Shown here in pieces: positions 32,706 through 38,117 of a DNA stretch of 38,117 nucleotides. The notes beneath the pieces were generated by a model that was not told the DNA's origin, ran no database searches, and was given only the letters and a program-made list of their open reading frames with translations. This stretch comes from Paracidovorax oryzae ATCC 19882 (GTDB lineage Bacteria; Pseudomonadota; Gammaproteobacteria; Burkholderiales; Burkholderiaceae_C): contig NZ_JMKU01000034.1 in the NCBI RefSeq assembly GCF_000687165.1, positions 1-38,117 of the forward strand. Reading direction: 5' to 3'. The position numbers and the translations under genes were made by a program. Numbering within the stretch: position 1 is the first letter of the stretch; each line of letters starts with the position of its first letter.

Positions 32706-33548
32706 TCACCTGCCGAATTCGTCCCCCAGTTCCCGGGCGCGCGCCTGCGCGGCCTTCATCGCACGGATGAACTGCTCCGGCAGTCCGGCCTGCTCCATCG
32801 ACTGGACGGCCGCGAAGGTGGTTCCGCCCTTGGAGGTGACGCGCTGGCGCAGCACGGCGGGCGACTCGTCCGAGCGGCGCGCCAGTTCCGACGCGCCCGT
32901 GAACGTGCCCACGGCCAGCTGGTGCGCCTGCTCGGGCGCGAGGCCCATCTCCACCCCTGCCTGCGCCATCGCTTCCAGGAACAGGAAGACATAGGCCGGG
33001 CCCGATCCCGACAGCGCGGTCACGGCGTCGAGCTGCGGCTCCTCGTCCACCCAGAGCAGTTCGCCCGTGGACGCCAGCACCTGCTGCACGGCGGCGCGCT
33101 GCGCGGGGCTCACCTGCGGGCGGGCATAGAGCGCCGTCATGCCGCGCCCGATCAGCGCAGGCGTGTTGGGCATGGCTCGCACCACGCATTCCGAGCCCAG
33201 CCAGGCGGCGATGCTGTCCGACCGGATGCCTGCAGCCACGCTGAGGTGCACCGCATTCGCCGTGTAGGGGCGCGCCTGCTGCGCGGCCTCCTTGAACGTC
33301 TGGGGCTTGACCGCCCACACCACCACGCCGGCGCGCTCCAGCGCCGTCCCGGCCTCCGGCAGGGCTTCGATGCCGTGGTGCGCGCGCAGGGCGGCCCGCG
33401 CCTCCTCCCAGGGCTCGACCACCTCGATGGCGGAAGCCGGCATGCCCTGCCGTATCAGTCCGCCGATGATGGCGCTGGCCATGTTGCCGCCGCCGATGAA
33501 GGCGATCGCGGGCTGGTCGGATGCGGAGGAGGGGGTGTCGGGCGTCAT
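32706..33548 (-). CDS. proC: Pyrroline-5-carboxylate reductase
   Basis: The product has 280 residues from ATG 33548. The N-terminal Rossmann motif is AIAFIGGGNMASAIIGGLI; VVVWAVKPQTFKEA and VVRAMPNTPALIGRGMTALY follow, then the ProC signature ALSGSGPAYVFLFLEAMAQA, and VTSKGGTTFAAVQSMEQAGL near the C-terminus. It reduces pyrroline-5-carboxylate to proline with NAD(P)H. There is no overlap with neighbours: 97 bases to the ArnT-like gene downstream and 106 to glpK upstream. Confidence 0.96.
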   Translation of the reverse strand: MTPDTPSSASDQPAIAFIGGGNMASAIIGGLIRQGMPASAIEVVEPWEEARAALRAHHGIEALPEAGTALERAGVVVWAVKPQTFKEAAQQARPYTANAVHLSVAAGIRSDSIAAWLGSECVVRAMPNTPALIGRGMTALYARPQVSPAQRAAVQQVLASTGELLWVDEEPQLDAVTALSGSGPAYVFLFLEAMAQAGVEMGLAPEQAHQLAVGTFTGASELARRSDESPAVLRQRVTSKGGTTFAAVQSMEQAGLPEQFIRAMKAAQARARELGDEFGR

Positions 33549-33654
33549 GCGTGCGAAAGGGCGTGGGGCCGGCGGGCGGCCCGTGGAAGAGGGGAAGGCC
33601 CGCAGCGGAGCGCCGCCGCAGGCCGCGGCACCGGATGGTAGCGCTTCCTTCCGG

Positions 33655-35175
33655 TCAGTCCAGCGCGGCCTGCCGCACCGCATGCTCCCAGCGCGCCATG
33701 CATTCCTGGGCGCGAACGGCGCTCAGCGTGGGCAGGAACCGCCGCTCGGCGCGCCACAGTGCGGACAGTGCGTCCGTGCCCGCATAGACCCCGCTCGAGA
33801 GTCCCGCCAGGTAGGCGGCGCCCAGCGCCGTGGTCTCGATCACCGCCGGCCGCACCACGGGAATGCCCAGCAGGTCGGCCTGGAACTGCATCAGCAGGTC
33901 GTTCACGCAGGCGCCGCCGTCCACCCGCAGCTCGCTCACGGGCGCGCCCCCGGCCGCCACCGCGTCGCGGCTCATCGCCTGCAGCAGCGCCGCGCTCTGG
34001 TAGGCAATGCTCTCCAGCGCCGCGCGCGCGATGTGGGCGATGGTCGTGCCGCGGGTGAGTCCGGTGATGGTGCCGCGGGCGTCGGGCTTCCAGTAGGGTG
34101 CGCCCAGCCCGGTGAAGGCAGGCACCATCATCACGCCACCGGAATCCGGTACGCTTTCGGCCAGCGACTGCACCTCGCTGCTGGTCGATATGGCGCGCAG
34201 CCCGTCGCGCAGCCATTGCACCACCGCGCCGCCGACGAACACGCTGCCCTCCATGGCGAAGGCCGGCTCCGGCGCTCCCTGGCCGGCCCCGCCCCGCGGG
34301 GCGATCTGTGCTGCGCTGGTCGTCAGCAGCCCGTTGCGCGAGGTCTGGAAGCTGCTGCCCGTGTGCATCAGCATGAAGCAGCCCGTGCCGTAGGTGTTCT
34401 TGGCCATGCCGGCGGAAAAGCATGCCTGGCCGAACAGCGCGCTTTGCTGGTCGCCTGCCACTCCGCCGATCGGGATGGCGCCGCCCAGCAGTGCCGCGTC
34501 CGTGGCCCCGAAGTCGCTCGCCGACGGCTGCACGCGCGGCAGCAGTTCGCGCGGAATGCGCAGCAGCGCCAGCAGGTCGTCGTCCCAGGTGTTGGAATGC
34601 ACGTTGAACAGCATGGTGCGCGAGGCATTGCTCACGTCGGTCACGTGCACCTTGCCGCCCGTCAGCTGCCAGATGAGCCAGCTGTCCACCGTGCCGAAGG
34701 CGAGTTCGCCGGCCTCCGCCGCCGCGCGCGCGCCGGGCACGTGGTCCAGCAGCCAGCGCAGCTTGGTCGCCGAGAAATACGCGTCGATGCGCAGCCCCGT
34801 GCGCTCCTGGATCATCGGCTCGTGGCCCTGCTCGCGCAGTTCGGCGCACAGCGGCTCGGCACGCCGGTCCTGCCAGACGATGGCGTGGTGCACGGGCTGC
34901 CCGGTGCTGCGGTTCCACAGCACCGTGGTCTCCCGCTGGTTGGTGATGCCCAGCGCCCGCACGTCGCCCGGGCCGATCTTCGCCTGCGCGAGCGCCTGCC
35001 GCGCCGTGGCCAGCTGCGTGCGCCAGATCTCCATCGGGTCGTGCTCCACCCAGCCGGGCTGCGGATAGATCTGCGGCAGTTCCTGCTGGGCCTGCGCGAC
35101 GATGTGCCCATGTTCGTCGAAAACGATGCTGCGCGAGCTGGAGGTGCCTTGGTCGAGGGCGAGCAGATAGGTCAT
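33655..35175 (-). CDS. glpK: Glycerol kinase
   Basis: The product has 506 residues from ATG 35175. FGGY-kinase features are [20 protein letters not shown] at the N-terminus, [99 protein letters not shown], and [20 protein letters not shown]. It phosphorylates glycerol to glycerol-3-phosphate. It lies 43 bases downstream of glpR on the same strand, and the glycerol-type ABC importer genes are divergent. Confidence 0.97.
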   Translation of the reverse strand: MTYLLALDQGTSSSRSIVFDEHGHIVAQAQQELPQIYPQPGWVEHDPMEIWRTQLATARQALAQAKIGPGDVRALGITNQRETTVLWNRSTGQPVHHAIVWQDRRAEPLCAELREQGHEPMIQERTGLRIDAYFSATKLRWLLDHVPGARAAAEAGELAFGTVDSWLIWQLTGGKVHVTDVSNASRTMLFNVHSNTWDDDLLALLRIPRELLPRVQPSASDFGATDAALLGGAIPIGGVAGDQQSALFGQACFSAGMAKNTYGTGCFMLMHTGSSFQTSRNGLLTTSAAQIAPRGGAGQGAPEPAFAMEGSVFVGGAVVQWLRDGLRAISTSSEVQSLAESVPDSGGVMMVPAFTGLGAPYWKPDARGTITGLTRGTTIAHIARAALESIAYQSAALLQAMSRDAVAAGGAPVSELRVDGGACVNDLLMQFQADLLGIPVVRPAVIETTALGAAYLAGLSSGVYAGTDALSALWRAERRFLPTLSAVRAQECMARWEHAVRQAALD

Positions 35176-35218
35176 GGCGTCCGGAAGGTATGCGGTGTTG
35201 GAAGAGGGAAGGGCGGCC

Positions 35219-35983
35219 TCACGCCGCCACGTCGAGTTCGACCCCGGCGTCGCGCAGCAGGGCAGGGAAGGGGTCGGGCGGGGCCGCGTCCGTGAACATG
35301 CGGTCGATCTGCGCCAGCGTGGCCACCTGCACCATCGCGGGCCGGTCGAACTTGCTGTGGTCCGCAGCAAGCCACACCTCGCGGGCCTGGGCGATGATGG
35401 TCTGCGCCACCTTCACCTCGCGCAGGTCGAAGTCGCGCAGCGAGCCGTCCGGCTCGATGCCCGAGATCCCGATCAGCGCAATGTCCACCTTGAACTGGCG
35501 GATGAAGTCCACCGCCGCCTCGCCCACGATGCCGCGGTCCCGCGCTCGCACCACGCCGCCGGCCACGATCACCTCGCACTGCGGGTTGCCTGCCAGGATC
35601 GCCGCCACGTTCAGGTTGTTGGTGATCACGCGCAGCCCCTGGTGGTGCAGCAGCGCCCGTGCGATCGCCTCGGTGGTGGTGCCGATGTTCAGGATCAGGG
35701 AGCAGTTGTGCGGCACGGCCTCGGCCACGGCCCGCGCGATGCGCGCCTTGCCCTCGGCATGCAGCGTCTCGCGCTGGGTGTGCCCCAGGTTCTCCGTGGT
35801 GGAGCTCGGCACGCGCACCCCGCCGTGAAACCGCAGCAGCAATCCACTGTCGGCCAGCCGCTGGATGTCGCGCCGGACGGTCTGCAACGTCACGCCCAGC
35901 GTTTCCGCGAGCTGTTCGACGGTGGCCGTCCTGCGGGTGCGGACTTCTTCGAGAAGCAGGAGCTGTCGGGGGTTTGTGTTCAC
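35219..35983 (-). CDS. glpR: DeoR-family glycerol regulon repressor
   Basis: The product has 254 residues from GTG 35983 ([17 protein letters not shown] follows), chosen because it reproduces the E. coli GlpR N-terminus; the ribosome site is poor. The DeoR helix-turn-helix is [20 protein letters not shown], followed by [19 protein letters not shown]. The sensor domain contains [66 protein letters not shown], and [14 protein letters not shown], all as in GlpR, which responds to glycerol-3-phosphate. It stands upstream of glpK, divergent from the importer genes, a layout suited to control of both. Confidence 0.93.
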   Translation of the reverse strand: MNTNPRQLLLLEEVRTRRTATVEQLAETLGVTLQTVRRDIQRLADSGLLLRFHGGVRVPSSTTENLGHTQRETLHAEGKARIARAVAEAVPHNCSLILNIGTTTEAIARALLHHQGLRVITNNLNVAAILAGNPQCEVIVAGGVVRARDRGIVGEAAVDFIRQFKVDIALIGISGIEPDGSLRDFDLREVKVAQTIIAQAREVWLAADHSKFDRPAMVQVATLAQIDRMFTDAAPPDPFPALLRDAGVELDVAA

Positions 35984-36008
35984 GCGATAAGGGGAAGAGG
36001 GCTGTGCC

Positions 36009-36105
36009 TTGACTTTAAAACGAACGAAAAGGAAAAAACCGAGGGTAAACCTGGAGGTAAATCGAATCAAAAAGAACAAAAATGAACGAAATCGAAACGT
36101 ATCGA
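36009..36105. promoter_or_regulatory. Candidate GlpR operator region in an A-rich divergent intergenic sequence
   Basis: Between glpR and the importer genes is a strikingly A-rich stretch. Read on the minus strand it shows repeated TTCG-centred elements: TTTTCGTTCGTTTT (about 36029-36016), TTTTTGATTCGAT (about 36073-36061), and CGTTTCGATTTCGTTC (about 36099-36084). GlpR-type operators are TTTCG-rich repeats, so these are plausible binding sites for divergent control. TTGACT at 36009 lacks a suitable -10. Confidence 0.5.
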
Positions 36106-36187
36106 CGCATTGGATGCGCGTTTCGGCAAAGAAAGAACACGCAGGCTGCGAAGCCCTGCGGCTCCAGACAACACGAAAGGTGCGGGG

Positions 36188-37264
<1,077 letters not shown>

Positions 37265-37365
37265 GATGAAGACACACCCCCTGGCCTGCTCCGCGGCCAC
37301 CGGACGGGCACGGCAGCGCCGGACTCCCGCCCTGCGGATGGCGCGCAGCACGACGGAAGACTGAC

Positions 37366-38117
<752 letters not shown>

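Noticed and set aside
37266-37364. 32-codon ORF between glpS and the second ATPase gene
   Set aside because: It fits the gap and has an ATG, but there is no ribosome site, no recognisable features, and the composition looks like read-through spacer.

Overview
The window is GC-rich DNA (roughly 70 % by eye) with dense genes, many ATGA/GTGA start-stop overlaps and betaproteobacterial housekeeping genes (trpGDC, ung, queA, recG-oxyR-dps-ubiA, proC, glp). Together with type III secretion (T3SS) genes behind plant-inducible-promoter (PIP) boxes, this points to a plant-associated Comamonadaceae member, most likely Acidovorax/Paracidovorax. That assignment is inference from family memory; no search was run.

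Region 1 (1-10298) is a T3SS block. On the minus strand, sctC(hrcC)-sctD-sctE-sctG and the start of one further small gene run leftwards from a textbook PIP-box promoter (TTCGC-N15-TTCGC-N31-TAAGCT). A near-PIP box faces the other way and drives an unusual two-gene plus-strand unit: a SAM methyltransferase with a regulatory domain, then a secreted lytic transglycosylase. A second minus-strand unit (10134 to 6659) encodes a 565-residue Gly/Ala-rich protein with an internal repeat, a HrpB1-like small protein, a GNAT-like acetyltransferase and an orphan 270-residue protein. It lies behind an imperfect PIP box.

Region 2 (10562-15118) is the tryptophan cluster trpG-dinB-like-rhtB-like-trpD-small membrane ORF-trpC-ung. 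No trpE is seen; the T3SS block abuts trpG. A lone gene at 15311-17461 behind a perfect PIP box is a strong type III effector candidate.

Region 3 (17556-28756) is mostly chromosomal core: a gamma-glutamyltransferase facing queA, a fumarylacetoacetate-hydrolase-fold protein with an export-like N-terminus, an AraC regulator coupled to an HD-GYP phosphodiesterase, recG, oxyR, dps and ubiA.

Region 4 (28778-32608) is a four-gene, fully overlapping operon: ArnT-like glycosyltransferase, GtrB/ArnC-like transferase, GtrA flippase-like protein and YdjC/ChbG-type deacetylase. It has the complete logic of an Lgm/Flm-NaxD-type lipid A aminosugar modification pathway.

Region 5 (32706-38117) holds proC, then a glycerol locus: glpK and glpR leftwards, and the two ATPases of a GlpSTPQV-type glycerol ABC importer rightwards (the second cut by the window end). 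The two ATPases carry complementary defects that predict one competent and one degenerate ATP site.
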